Shown here: piece by piece, positions 45,852-55,052 of the stretch
Position numbering within the stretch: position 1 is the stretch's first letter
Layout: every line of letters begins with the position of its first letter
Notes under the pieces: model-generated
Told to the model about the DNA's origin: nothing
The model's database searches: none
Seen by the model: only the letters and a program-made list of their open reading frames with translations
Made by a program: the position numbers and the translations under genes
Origin: Pedobacter frigiditerrae
GTDB taxonomy: Bacteria > Bacteroidota > Bacteroidia > Sphingobacteriales > Sphingobacteriaceae
Direction of reading: 5' to 3'
Assembly (NCBI RefSeq): GCF_004331645.1
Contig: NZ_SJSK01000001.1
Coordinates: 1 to 64,000 of the forward strand
DNA: 64,000 bases

Positions 45852-47054
45852 TTATTCTTCCTTATAATTTAAAGCGCTATAGCCATAAGCACAAAACAAA
45901 AGCATTATTGCACTAGAAAGCCAAAGCATGTTATAGCCTAATTTTTCTACTAAATAAAATCCTGCAGCTGGAGTAATTTGCGCTATTGACCAAGCTATAG
46001 AAAAACCTGCTGCATATTGCCCTCTATTAAACTCATTGCTTCGTTTAATCACAAAAGTATTAATGAAAGGCATAGAAAACATCTCTCCAAAAGTAAAACC
46101 AATTACACTTAACAACGCTAAAACAATGGGCAAGGATTTTGGTATCATTAAAAAAGAAAATGAAACACTAACTATTAGAACACCTGTTACGATGTAGAAT
46201 TTTGGGGATCTTCTATTCTCTATTTTGCTAATCATAATCATTTCTAGCAGAGCGATAATAGCCCCGTTTAAGCCTAAAATTAAACCAATCTTAGCTTCGT
46301 CTATATGCCACTCTTGTTTAAAAAATACTGGAACTACCCTAAACATTAAGAAGAAACAAGTCGCAAAAACAGTTGTTAATAAAACAAATTTGATGAATAA
46401 AGCATCTTGCCAGGGCTTACGTACCATAACATTTTTTGCCTTTTCAATTGCTGCTTTTCTAAATCCCTTTACCGTTGGCAATAGTAAAAATATACCTATA
46501 CCAACCGCAATACTTACTAATCCATCTACTATAAATAACAACTTATAATTAAAAGCAGCAATAACACCACCTATGGTAATGCCAAACGAAAAGCCAATAT
46601 TGGTTGCCAATCTATTTAATGAATAAGAACGAGTTTCTTTCCCAGGCGCAGAATAAGCTGCAATTGCAGCAAAGTTAGCAGGGCGAAAAGCATCGTAGAA
46701 AAAGCTGATTAATAATGACATGACACAAAGCGTAGTAAAATCATTCACTTGAGCAAACACCAAGAAAAGAGCGCCACCAATTATTGACGAAAAGATTTGA
46801 ACTGGCCTAAAACCAAACATATCCGTCAACTTTCCTCCTGCAGCTGCACCTAAAATAGCACCAACACCAAATAAGGAAATGATAATTCCAGCATCAGATT
46901 CTGGGCGATGTAAAGATTGCGTAACATACAGCCCCATAAAAGGTACAGCCATGTAACCACAACGATTAAGCAAAATTACACAGCTCAACAGCCAAGTCTC
47001 TCTACTTAAACCAGAAAATGAGGCTTTATATGCGTTAAAAATGGAACGAAACAT
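45852..47054 (-). CDS. MFS transporter (DHA1-like)
   Basis: I chose the ATG at 47054 (MFRSIFNAYKASFSGLS, 400 residues); a start seven codons upstream is possible. About twelve membrane segments are visible. The motif GGKLTDMFGFRPVQ (loop 2-3) is MFS motif A-like. The pattern of a Bacteroidota DHA1 exporter fits, but substrate is unknown. It is divergent from the DUF2130 gene with 106 bp between the starts. Confidence 0.85.
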   Translation of the reverse strand: MFRSIFNAYKASFSGLSRETWLLSCVILLNRCGYMAVPFMGLYVTQSLHRPESDAGIIISLFGVGAILGAAAGGKLTDMFGFRPVQIFSSIIGGALFLVFAQVNDFTTLCVMSLLISFFYDAFRPANFAAIAAYSAPGKETRSYSLNRLATNIGFSFGITIGGVIAAFNYKLLFIVDGLVSIAVGIGIFLLLPTVKGFRKAAIEKAKNVMVRKPWQDALFIKFVLLTTVFATCFFLMFRVVPVFFKQEWHIDEAKIGLILGLNGAIIALLEMIMISKIENRRSPKFYIVTGVLIVSVSFSFLMIPKSLPIVLALLSVIGFTFGEMFSMPFINTFVIKRSNEFNRGQYAAGFSIAWSIAQITPAAGFYLVEKLGYNMLWLSSAIMLLFCAYGYSALNYKEE

Positions 47055-47089
47055 GATGATTTGGCTTGAAACCAAAAATAGACATTCGG

Positions 47090-47123
47090 TTGTAAAATCC
47101 TATCCATAATTTCTGTATTTTTG
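47090..47123 (+). promoter_or_regulatory. Bacteroidota-type promoter of the DUF2130 gene
   Basis: TATTTTTG (47116-47123) fits the TAnnTTTG -7 element of Bacteroidota and lies 37 bp before the ATG. A GTTG at 47089-47092 could be the -33 element, with slightly long spacing. Confidence 0.4.
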
Positions 47124-47160
47124 AGTTCGCCCAAAAATTCGGGTCATCAAATCACAACAC

Positions 47161-48441
47161 ATGTCTACAGAAATAAAATGCCCTAACTGCAACCATTCTT
47201 TCCCTATTGAAGAAGTAATGGCTGAAGAATACAAACAAGATTTACGTGAGAAAATGGTTTCTTTTACCAAACAAAAGGAAGAGGAATTTCAGAAAAAAGC
47301 AGAGGCATTTGAGCAACAAAGAAAACAACAAGAAGAGGTTTTTGACAAACAAAAGAAACAGCAAGAACTGGCCTTTGAGCAAAAACTAGCGCAAGAGAAA
47401 ACTGCTCTACAAGCTTCCATGGCAGAAAACTTACGTAAAACAATTAGTGCCGATTTTGAGAATAAACTAAAAATGTCTGAAGATGCCAACAAGGAAAACG
47501 AAGAAAAACTAAAGTTGGCTCGTGCTAAAGAAATAGAATTTTTAAAAGCAGCACAAGAATTAAAGATTCGCGAAGAAGAATTGGAATTAAGCATTCAGCG
47601 TAAATTACAAGAACAACGTGAGGAGTTGGTTGCACAAGTTCGCAAGCAAGAGTTGGAGAAAAATAACTTAAAAGAAACTGAACATCAGCTTCGTGTAAAG
47701 GAATTAGAAAAACAGCTAGACGACCAAAAGAAACTAGCCGAGGAAATGAAGCGTAAAGCCGAACAAGGTTCTATGCAATTGCAGGGTGAAGTTCAAGAGT
47801 TGATTTTAGAGGAGTTATTGCGCAATACTTTTCCGTTTGATTTAATTGAAGAAGTTGGTAAAGGTGTGCGTGGTGCAGATTGTGTGCATAATGTGCGTAA
47901 TCAATTCGGACAGGAATGCGGTCGCATAATATATGAAAGCAAACGCACTAAAGATTTCTCGATGGAATGGATTGAAAAATTAAAAAAAGACATGCGCAGC
48001 ATGGGTGTTGATGTTGCGGTAATTGTAACGCAATGCTACCCAAAGGGGATGGATTGTTTTGGGGAAAAAGATGGTGTATGGATTTGCTCTTTTGATGAAG
48101 TTAAAGCAGTTTCTTACATATTAAGGGATGGAATTATCAAACTTTTTGGTGCTACAAAATCTCAAGAAAACAAAGGTGATAAAATGCACATGCTTTATGA
48201 TTACCTAAACGGCAATGAGTTTTCTGAACAATGGAAAGCGATTCGTGAAGGTTTCATGAGCATGAAACTATCTATTCAGCGTGAACGTGACGCGATGGAA
48301 CGGTTATGGAAAAGCAGAGAGAAACAATTGGAAAAGGTGTTACTAAACGCAGCTCATATTCGTGGTTCTATCGAAGGTATTTCTGGAAATGATAATATTC
48401 AATTAAGCTTAGGTGAGGATGATGATTTGTTGTTAGATTAA
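47161..48441 (+). CDS. DUF2130 coiled-coil protein
   Basis: This 426-residue soluble protein opens with a short CPNC zinc-knuckle-like motif (Cys7, Cys10). It continues with a long, Gln/Glu/Lys-rich coiled coil (about 25-205). The C-terminal DUF2130 domain (about 205-385) has EELLRNTFPFDLIEEVGKGVRGADC, shown here by region 217-241, CGRIIYESKRTKDFSMEWI and MRSMGVDVAVIVTQ, with a restriction-endonuclease-like fold suggested for the family. Function is unknown. It is monocistronic. Confidence 0.9.
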   Translation: MSTEIKCPNCNHSFPIEEVMAEEYKQDLREKMVSFTKQKEEEFQKKAEAFEQQRKQQEEVFDKQKKQQELAFEQKLAQEKTALQASMAENLRKTISADFENKLKMSEDANKENEEKLKLARAKEIEFLKAAQELKIREEELELSIQRKLQEQREELVAQVRKQELEKNNLKETEHQLRVKELEKQLDDQKKLAEEMKRKAEQGSMQLQGEVQELILEELLRNTFPFDLIEEVGKGVRGADCVHNVRNQFGQECGRIIYESKRTKDFSMEWIEKLKKDMRSMGVDVAVIVTQCYPKGMDCFGEKDGVWICSFDEVKAVSYILRDGIIKLFGATKSQENKGDKMHMLYDYLNGNEFSEQWKAIREGFMSMKLSIQRERDAMERLWKSREKQLEKVLLNAAHIRGSIEGISGNDNIQLSLGEDDDLLLD

Positions 48442-48449
48442 TTTAAGGG

Positions 48450-48530
48450 TTAACCGCAAAGAGCGCTAAGATTGTTTTTCAATTTTTAACCACCTAAGAG
48501 ACCAAAGGACACCTCAGAAACCTTGTATGA
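48450..48530. repeat. AACCGC / AACCACCTAAGA word element, left of DUF4184 gene
   Basis: AACCGCAAAGAGCGCTAAG (about 48453-48471) is followed by AATTTTTAACCACCTAAGAG and ACCAAAGGACACC (48481-48510). A direct copy of the latter with two changes occurs at 49350-49381, on the other side of the gene. Confidence 0.65.
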
Positions 48531-48548
48531 TTTCCATGCTAGATTAAT

Positions 48549-49274
48549 ATGCCATTTACATTCTCACATCCAGCAATTGTTTTACCGCTAAGTTATTTAC
48601 CTAAAAGGTGGATTTCATTGACTGGGTTAGTAATGGGTAGTTTAACACCTGACTTTGAATACTTCATCAGGATGAGAATCAAAAGCGAATATAGCCATAC
48701 ATTAGGTGGTTTGTTTTGGTTCGATTTACCTCTCGGTCTTTTATTAGCCTTTCTATTTCATCTTATAGCACGAAATGCATTGATAGGAAATTCACCTATC
48801 TTCTTAAAAGGCCGGTTTTCGGTATTTAAAGATTTTGATTGGATAGGTTATTTTAAAGAGAATTGGATAATTGTATGTTTCTCAGTATTAATTGGTGCTT
48901 TTTCACATCTATTTTGGGATAGTTTTACACACGACACTGGTTACTTTGTTAGGAGAATGCCTCTACTTTTAACAATGATTAACTTTTTAGGCTTATCTAT
49001 TTCTGTTCATAAAATCATCCAACATTCAAGCACAGTTGTTGGAGCAATAGTGATTTTATTTTCAATTCTAAAATTGCCTAAGCAAGAAGTGCTAGGCAAA
49101 ATCAATTTTAACTACTGGTTATTAATTCTCTGTATTAGCTTATTGATTGTATTGCTTAGAATTCTTTGTGGGCTTCCATTTCAACAATATGGAAATGTTT
49201 TGGTTACAGGAATGTCTGGGCTAATGATTTCATTAATATTAACACCAATTTTAATGAAAAACAAGTCAATTTAG
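48549..49274 (+). CDS. DUF4184 family membrane protein
   Basis: This 241-residue integral membrane protein has about six hydrophobic segments. The opening MPFTFSHPAIVLPLSYLP, LVMGSLTPDFEYFI and GAFSHLFWDSFTH are the DUF4184 signature; conserved His and Asp residues suggest a metal site or hydrolase-like function, unproven. Repeats flank it on both sides. Confidence 0.9.
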   Translation: MPFTFSHPAIVLPLSYLPKRWISLTGLVMGSLTPDFEYFIRMRIKSEYSHTLGGLFWFDLPLGLLLAFLFHLIARNALIGNSPIFLKGRFSVFKDFDWIGYFKENWIIVCFSVLIGAFSHLFWDSFTHDTGYFVRRMPLLLTMINFLGLSISVHKIIQHSSTVVGAIVILFSILKLPKQEVLGKINFNYWLLILCISLLIVLLRILCGLPFQQYGNVLVTGMSGLMISLILTPILMKNKSI

Positions 49275-49303
49275 GCTTTTAGAAGGTAACCATCTAAGAA
49301 ATA

Positions 49304-49381
49304 CTTGCCCGCGGCAGGCAGGCAAGGACAGCTAAGTTTTTTGCTACTAATTTTTAACCACCTAAGAAACCAAAGGGCACC
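49304..49381. repeat. GGCAGG palindrome plus AACCACCTAAGAAACC word, right of DUF4184 gene
   Basis: CTTGCCCGCGGCAGGCAGGC (49304-49323) is a palindrome of the type seen at 495-514. AATTTTTAACCACCTAAGAA then ACCAAAGGGCACC (49350-49381) is a direct copy of 48481-48510. Confidence 0.65.
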
Positions 49382-49531
49382 ATAGAAAAATTCTTGCACC
49401 AAGAAAAATTATATTTTCTTATATTCCTTATATGGTTGGAATATCTGAACCATATAAGGAATATAAGTTCATTTAAGCTAAAAGCGAGGTTACCTAATAA
49501 ACTTAGGTCTTCTCAGGTTTCTTAGGTGGTT
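49356..49531. repeat. Nested inverted-repeat element with 20-bp perfect hairpin
   Basis: The outer arms AACCACCTAAGAAACC (49356-49371) and its exact reverse complement (49516-49531) surround an inner perfect 20-bp stem (49418-49437, CTTATATTCCTTATATGGTT, with 49448-49467) with a 10-nt loop. A third small inverted repeat ACCTAA/TTAGGT lies at about 49493-49508. No protein is encoded. Confidence 0.8.
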
Positions 49532-49538
49532 CAAAAAC

Positions 49539-50021
49539 CTATAACTTCTTAACCATCCAAATATCGCAACCAAAATGGCCTGAGTTACCTAATGGCGAAC
49601 ATTGATGTTCAAAACCCATACGCTCATACATACTTACAGCTTGATTAAGTTCTGGCATAGATTCTAGGTACATATTTTCGTAACCAAGTTCCTTTGCCGA
49701 AGCGAAACATTTATCCATTAATGCCTTACCAAAACCTTTCCCCCTAGCTTCTGTATGTAGATAGAGCTTAACCAACTCGCAAGTTGCTTCTGGCAAATTA
49801 GCTGTTGGGAAGACACCGCCACCACCAATTATTTTACCATCTTCTTCTAAAACCCAATAGGCAGACTTTGGATTTTCAAATACAGTAGAAAGATGGTCTG
49901 TGCTTTCGTCAAAATAAGCGGTACCCGGTTTATTAGCTTTAAATTCTGTTAAAACTGCTTTTATTAATTTGCCAAGTTCGGCATCATCACTTTTTTGAAT
50001 AGGTCTAATTATTGGTTGCAT
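49539..50021 (-). CDS. GNAT family N-acetyltransferase
   Basis: This 160-residue protein has the acetyl-CoA-binding loop ARGKGFGKA (92-100), strand VKLYLHTEAR before it and YENMYLESMPELNQAVSMYER after it. The substrate is unknown. It is convergent with DUF4184 across a palindromic element and is monocistronic. Confidence 0.9.
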   Translation of the reverse strand: MQPIIRPIQKSDDAELGKLIKAVLTEFKANKPGTAYFDESTDHLSTVFENPKSAYWVLEEDGKIIGGGGVFPTANLPEATCELVKLYLHTEARGKGFGKALMDKCFASAKELGYENMYLESMPELNQAVSMYERMGFEHQCSPLGNSGHFGCDIWMVKKL

Positions 50022-50038
50022 TTTGTAAAATTAAAATT

Positions 50039-50135
50039 TAACCACAGATACACACAGATAAGAACAGATGTTAAAATAATGTATTGTATCTGTGTTCATC
50101 CTTTGTATCTCCCGCAAAATCGGGACAGGTGTGGT
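50039..50135. repeat. AACCACAGATACACACAGATAAG word element
   Basis: AACCACAGATACACACAGAT opens a stretch that closes with an inverted CTGTGTTCATCCTTTGTATC and ATCGGGACAGGTGTGGTTTA. It lies between the GNAT and phospholipase genes. Confidence 0.55.
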
Positions 50136-52511
50136 TTATAAAACTCCTCCCATAAATGGGTCACTAATTGAGTCTTCCCCAGTTTCTACGTGACCGCCGT
50201 AATGTTTTAAAAAATCATTATTGCCAGCAACTGAAATTTTGAAATCGTACCAGCCTTTACTTTTTTGCAAGTTTAGTGAAACCGTTTTTTGGCTATTTGC
50301 AGTAATCGTTATTGTTTTAGTGTTGGCTTTGTAAACATCATCTTTAATTAAAATTTGTAATGCGGATGTTTCTTTATTTTCGAAAACCAATTGAACATTA
50401 CCAGTAGGCTTTTTAATCACTCCACTTACTTCATAAAGGCATTCTAAACTTAAACTAGGGTCGGCTTTTGAGCCATTAAACTCTCTGTAAAAACCATTTG
50501 GTCCATTTACAACAAGGTTATAAACCTTATTCTCAAAGTTGTTAAACTCCCAAGCATCAGTTAAATCATCACCAGCTTTTACCGCATAAGCCCAGGTTCT
50601 GCCCTTGTCTTTTTTATAAGTTCCCTTAGTGTAAACGTTAAATGGCGCTCCAGCTGATTCTAACTTTTGGCCGAATGCAGTTTTTGCAGCTTTAAAATTT
50701 AGCTTTATTTCTGTTTTTTCTGCATTTAAACCACCATCTACAAATAATTGATAGGGTAAAGCGCAAGCCAAACGAGTACCTTTTTCTTGGGCTGGGGCAA
50801 ATTCAGACGCTTCTTTATCAAAGGGTAATAATGTATTTATTTTATCAACATCAGCTTTGTTTAAGGCTGCTGGTGTTACTTGTGCAGGCTTTAATTTTGC
50901 ATTCTGAATTCCAGTAATTACTTTTTCTTTCTTCAGCCTTGCGGGAACATTTAAATTCTCGCCCTTGTAAGGTCTAAAAACAGAAGTTAAATCGCCACAA
51001 ATCGCTCTGCGCCAAGGGCTAATTGTATCACTTTTAATTGCTTTTCCTGTTTTATGACTTAAAAATTTCTCTAAAAACATCAAAGAAGAAGTATGGTCGA
51101 AAACTTGTGAATTCACATAACCACCTTTACTCCAAGGAGAAGCAACCATCATTGGCACACGATAACCCAAACCAATCGGACTATCCTTTTTATATTCATA
51201 ATCTGCCCAGGCGGTTAAACCATCACTAGTTTTTCCCGTAGAAATATCTTCCGGTTTTGGCGCAACGAATGGTGGTAAGTGGTCGAAATAACCATCATTT
51301 TCATCGTAAGTTAAAATAAAGATGGTTTTTTTCCAGACCTCTGGATTTTTAGTCAAAATATCTATCGCCTCAGAAACGTACCAAGTCCCGTATAAGGGTG
51401 AACTTGTATGATCAGAAAAACGTTGTGGCGCTACCAACCAAGAAACGGTGGGCAATTTCCCCGAATCAACATCTTTTCTAAATTGCTCAAAAATATCTTC
51501 TTGCGGAATATTTAATGTTTCTTGTTTGCCAGCTTCATTTGTAAACGTAAATGGTTGCAGCTTTAAATAATCTGAATTATCAATATTAGTAGCAAAAGCT
51601 TTATCGATTAAGTTTTTTTCTCGTTGAGGTAGTTGGTTATACTTCGTTAAAACTTCTTCCGCTGTTAATGCAGGGTGACTCGTCTTATCTCCATTTTTAC
51701 GGAAATAAGCTGATAACTTTACTTGATGACGCTTTACATACTCTAAAGGATTATCACCATAATTTCCTAACCAATCATCTATTTCTCCCTCTGGCAAATT
51801 GCTGGTCCATATTTCATTTTGGTAAACTTTCCAAGAGACGCCATTATCTTCTAAGATTTCTGGAAAGGTTTGCCAGTCTACAAATGCATTATCACGAGAT
51901 TCTGCTTGCGAATTATTTACTGCAGCAATAGAATTTGCGTTTTGCTCGGGGCGAATTGTACCTGTCCAGAAAAACAATCTATTTGGTGTTGTGCCAGTTA
52001 AGGACGAACAAAAATGATGGTCGCAAATGGTAAAGGCATCTGCCATTGCGTAATAAAAAGGAATATCTTCTCGCTGATAATAGGCTAAAGACATCAGCGA
52101 TTTTACGGGTACCCATTTATCATATTTACCTTTATTTCTGGCAGCAACTTGGTCGCTCCAAGAATGTGGCAAACCACCTTGCCAAGTAATTTTTGTTTTG
52201 TTAATGTCAACGTGAAATGGCGCAAATGTGTTTCCCTTTTCATCGTTCTGTAACCAAACCTTATTCTGATTAGGCAATGTTTTGGCTCTTGGGTCATTAA
52301 AACCACGAACACCTCTCATTTTACCAAACATATGGTCGAAAGAACGATTTTCTTGCATTAAAAAAACGATATGCTCGGCATCATAAAATGTACTGCCAGG
52401 TTCTGCATTTATTGCCATTGCCTTTTGTATAGACATCGGGATCACATTCGCCGCACCAAAAATACTTGATAATAATGCTGCTTTTTTTAGAAAATCTCTT
52501 CTTGAATCCAT
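50136..52511 (-). CDS. Phosphocholine-specific phospholipase C, Tat-exported
   Basis: From the ATG at 52511 (MDSRRDFLKKAALLSS) the protein has 791 residues with a twin-arginine signal; a start 12 codons upstream would bury it. The phosphoesterase core shows HIVFLMQENRSFDHMFG, DHHFCSSLTGTTPNR and TYDENDGYFDHLPPF. The C-terminal part (about 590-790) holds two DUF756-like beta modules typical of the PC-PLC family. It hydrolyses phosphatidylcholine or sphingomyelin outside the cytoplasm. It is monocistronic. Confidence 0.94.
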   Translation of the reverse strand: MDSRRDFLKKAALLSSIFGAANVIPMSIQKAMAINAEPGSTFYDAEHIVFLMQENRSFDHMFGKMRGVRGFNDPRAKTLPNQNKVWLQNDEKGNTFAPFHVDINKTKITWQGGLPHSWSDQVAARNKGKYDKWVPVKSLMSLAYYQREDIPFYYAMADAFTICDHHFCSSLTGTTPNRLFFWTGTIRPEQNANSIAAVNNSQAESRDNAFVDWQTFPEILEDNGVSWKVYQNEIWTSNLPEGEIDDWLGNYGDNPLEYVKRHQVKLSAYFRKNGDKTSHPALTAEEVLTKYNQLPQREKNLIDKAFATNIDNSDYLKLQPFTFTNEAGKQETLNIPQEDIFEQFRKDVDSGKLPTVSWLVAPQRFSDHTSSPLYGTWYVSEAIDILTKNPEVWKKTIFILTYDENDGYFDHLPPFVAPKPEDISTGKTSDGLTAWADYEYKKDSPIGLGYRVPMMVASPWSKGGYVNSQVFDHTSSLMFLEKFLSHKTGKAIKSDTISPWRRAICGDLTSVFRPYKGENLNVPARLKKEKVITGIQNAKLKPAQVTPAALNKADVDKINTLLPFDKEASEFAPAQEKGTRLACALPYQLFVDGGLNAEKTEIKLNFKAAKTAFGQKLESAGAPFNVYTKGTYKKDKGRTWAYAVKAGDDLTDAWEFNNFENKVYNLVVNGPNGFYREFNGSKADPSLSLECLYEVSGVIKKPTGNVQLVFENKETSALQILIKDDVYKANTKTITITANSQKTVSLNLQKSKGWYDFKISVAGNNDFLKHYGGHVETGEDSISDPFMGGVL

Positions 52512-52527
52512 TAATATAAATGTATAA

Positions 52528-52565
52528 CGATAACCGCAAAGACGCAAAGTTTTCGCAAAGAAAAA
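52528..52565. repeat. AACCGCAAAGACGCAAAG word array
   Basis: ATAACCGCAAAGACGCAAAG and TTTTCGCAAAGAAAAAG reiterate CGCAAAG directly upstream of the phospholipase gene. It is related to 48453-48471 and to the widespread bacterial CGCAGAGACGCAGAG class of repeats. Confidence 0.6.
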
Positions 52566-52666
52566 GTTAACGAAAGATTCGTTTTTTTTATTTCAAATTC
52601 CTTCCTTCGTAACAGATGCTGAAATAATCCCGATAACTATCGGGACAGCATGACGTAACTAAGAAT

Positions 52667-53533
52667 TTAAAAACAGGTTACTTGCCAGGTTCTTTGCCAC
52701 TCGCCATTTGGTTCAAGGAAAACTATGCCTTCTTTATCTCTCAGCTGTTGGTTATGGTTTATGCCATCGGCGATGCCACACCAAGGCTCTAAGCAAACAA
52801 AATCTGCATCTTTTGCTGCCCAAATACCGAAATATGGGAAATCCTTGAAATGAAAATCTAGTCCGTTATAATTTTTAGTGTTGAGTATGGATATACTATC
52901 ACTCTTCAGGTTTTTAATCACCAAGGCATCATCATAAAACAACTCATGTGTTAAGGGCAATTTTCCCTCTTCTAGTTTTATGGTTGTTGTATTGTCAGAA
53001 ATCAGGTTATCTATAATATGATGAAAAGTGATTTCTTCATCCTTGTTAAACAGTAAGTAATAATCTGTGTAAACGCCTTGTTTATTTAAGGGTGCAGCAA
53101 ATGCTGGATGAGCACCGATGGAAAATAAAAGTTCCTTATCAGACGGGTTTGAGACTTCATAAGTACAACATAAACTTGCACCATGAATTTTATACCGAAT
53201 ACTTAGTATAAATGCAAAGGGATAAACCTTGAATGTAACTTCACTATGTTTTAATGTGAAAACGATTTCTTGTTCATTAACATGATGATATTCGAACTCC
53301 ATATCTCGAGCAAAACCATGTCTAGGTAAATGATAGTTTTCACCTTCAAACTGATAAGATTCATATTTAATTGCGCCAACTATGGGGAAAAGGATTGGAC
53401 TAAACTTAGCCCAATAATTCGCATTACCGCTCCACATGTATTCTGTTTCGCTGTCAGTTCCTTTAATACTTTGCAGCTCTGCCCCTTTTGCAGAAAAAGA
53501 AGCAATGATATGTTCATTCTCAATAAAAATCAT
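52667..53533 (-). CDS. Aldose 1-epimerase family protein (LacX-like)
   Basis: This 288-residue cytosolic protein has the galactose-mutarotase fold pattern: GAELQSIKG, FPIVGAIKYESYQFEG, LPRHGFARDMEFEY and FSIGAHPAF with the conserved His. The C-terminal FVCLEPWCGIADG is typical of the LacX/YihR-like branch. It interconverts sugar anomers; the exact sugar is unknown. It is monocistronic. Confidence 0.9.
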   Translation of the reverse strand: MIFIENEHIIASFSAKGAELQSIKGTDSETEYMWSGNANYWAKFSPILFPIVGAIKYESYQFEGENYHLPRHGFARDMEFEYHHVNEQEIVFTLKHSEVTFKVYPFAFILSIRYKIHGASLCCTYEVSNPSDKELLFSIGAHPAFAAPLNKQGVYTDYYLLFNKDEEITFHHIIDNLISDNTTTIKLEEGKLPLTHELFYDDALVIKNLKSDSISILNTKNYNGLDFHFKDFPYFGIWAAKDADFVCLEPWCGIADGINHNQQLRDKEGIVFLEPNGEWQRTWQVTCF

Positions 53534-53594
53534 GATGTGTTAAAAATAGAGAATTGAAACCCGTCAACCTAAAAAATTAACAATAAATAACAAT

Positions 53595-53954
53595 CTATCC
53601 TAAATTTTTTAAATAATCCTTAGCTTCCGCAATAGCTTGGATACAAATAGTCGTTATGAAATCCATTTTTTCTTTTATTTCCTTTTCATTTGCATTTTCA
53701 TAAGCTTCAAAATCCATATATTTTGACAATTTATCATCTAAGCCCATAATAGATATGCTCGATTGCATATGATGTAACGTTTTTTTAAGGTTTTCAAATG
53801 ATTTTAGTTCAAAATAGGTTTCTAGGTCAACCAAATTCTCAGGGATAATTTCTATAAATAGTGTTGTTACTTTCTTTTCATATTCAAGATCTCCCAAACT
53901 TATTTCTTGCATATAGCTTAAATTAATAAGCTTAAATTCAGGTTGCTCTTTCAT
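53595..53954 (-). CDS. Hpt-like phosphotransfer protein
   Basis: This 119-residue all-helical protein has LKKTLHHMQSSISIMGLDD (58-75), fitting the Hpt pattern His-x-x-(K/Q)-Ser-Ser-x4-Gly with His61 as phosphorylation site. The usual Lys is Gln64. It begins 2 bp after the LytTR regulator gene and probably passes phosphate to or from it. No histidine kinase is present nearby. Confidence 0.75.
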   Translation of the reverse strand: MKEQPEFKLINLSYMQEISLGDLEYEKKVTTLFIEIIPENLVDLETYFELKSFENLKKTLHHMQSSISIMGLDDKLSKYMDFEAYENANEKEIKEKMDFITTICIQAIAEAKDYLKNLG

Positions 53955-53956
53955 TA

Positions 53957-54658
53957 TTAAAGTATTTGCACTCTTTTATTTAATGATGCCCTAAAACTAT
54001 CAGAAACAGGTACAAAATTTCCATTGATAATTAACGTGCCACCTTCAATTGTATCTATTTTGCTTACATTAATAATAAAGGAACGATGCACCCTTAAAAA
54101 AATGTGTTTGGGCAATTTATCTTCCACAGATCTTAAAGAAGAATGAATCTGATAAAACTTATCCTTTACTTGAATTTTAACATAATCACCCATAGCCTCG
54201 AGAAATAAAATCTCGTTAACATTAATTCTCCTTACGGTAATGGAGTCTCTTATAAATAAAAAATCATCAGCCTGTTGATTAAGTTTTTCATTTTTCTGTT
54301 GAAAAACTTCTTTTGCTTTTTCTATGGACTGCAAAAATCTGGAAGGTGAGATGGGTTTAGTAATAAAATCGACAACCTTTAAGTCAAAAGCATCTACTGC
54401 ATAATCTCTTTTGGAGGTTGTAAAAATAATCATGGGTTGTTTCTGCCCTAAGCTTTTTGCCAATTCAATGCCATTCATTCCAGGCATTTCTATATCAAGC
54501 AATAATAAGTCTACAGAAGTTGTTAAGATCTTATTTAGGCCTTCTTTTGCACTGGCACATTCGGCGATTAAATTTAAAGATGGATCTAAGGCAATTAACT
54601 GAATAAGCGTAAGCCTAGAAATTTGGTTATCGTCAATTATCAAGCAATCCATTTGCAA
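53957..54658 (-). CDS. LytTR-family response regulator
   Basis: This 233-residue regulator has a receiver domain (1-120) with Asp9/Asp10 and phospho-acceptor Asp55 in LLLLDIEMPGMNG. The C-terminal LytTR DNA-binding domain (about 130-230) shows DSITVRRINVNEILFLEAMGDYVKI, given here by region 140-164, then HSSLRSVEDKLP and RVHRSFIINVSKI. It heads an operon with the Hpt-like gene. Duplicated 38-bp sequences in the divergent upstream gap could be its sites. Confidence 0.93.
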   Translation of the reverse strand: MQMDCLIIDDNQISRLTLIQLIALDPSLNLIAECASAKEGLNKILTTSVDLLLLDIEMPGMNGIELAKSLGQKQPMIIFTTSKRDYAVDAFDLKVVDFITKPISPSRFLQSIEKAKEVFQQKNEKLNQQADDFLFIRDSITVRRINVNEILFLEAMGDYVKIQVKDKFYQIHSSLRSVEDKLPKHIFLRVHRSFIINVSKIDTIEGGTLIINGNFVPVSDSFRASLNKRVQIL

Positions 54659-54691
54659 TATTTAGCCTAACCCAATGTAATATTTTAATCT

Positions 54692-54729
54692 TTAAGAAAA
54701 TACTTGAGTTTTGTTCAATCTGTTCATTT
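54692..54729. promoter_or_regulatory. Duplicated upstream site, copy 1 (TTTTGTTCAATCTGTTCATTT)
   Basis: About 34 bp upstream of the LytTR gene. It begins TTAAGAAAATACTTG and ends GTTCAATCTGTTCATTT. It is internally repeated (TGTTCA twice), as LytTR sites are direct repeats. Copy 2 is at 54857-54895. The rest of the 394-bp gap shows no gene. Confidence 0.4.
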
Positions 54730-54856
54730 ATTTTTTACGTAGGTTAAGTATTACAAAAAATTAAGGGTAGAAATTACATTATTTAATGGAACAATCTAAT
54801 TATCAAACCTGAAGTAAAACGATTTAAAACGCGATTTAGCGGTAAAATTTTAATTA

Positions 54857-54895
54857 TTAAGAAATAAGTTTTACTTTTGTTCATTCTGTTCATTT
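54857..54895. promoter_or_regulatory. Duplicated upstream site, copy 2 (TTTGTTCATTCTGTTCATTT)
   Basis: The same arrangement as copy 1 with a one-base length difference, about 158 bp upstream of the pseudo-M16 gene. Confidence 0.4.
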
Positions 54896-55052
54896 TACAT
54901 CCCCAAAATGAACAAAGAATTTTTAACGACTAAAAATTATCGTTCAACGTGCGTAATTGCCTTTGTAACTACTATATCTATTTACGTTTAAATACTCGAA
55001 GTAATTTTGCTTCAACAAATTAATTAATTAAAAAAATTAGTAAATCCTTATT

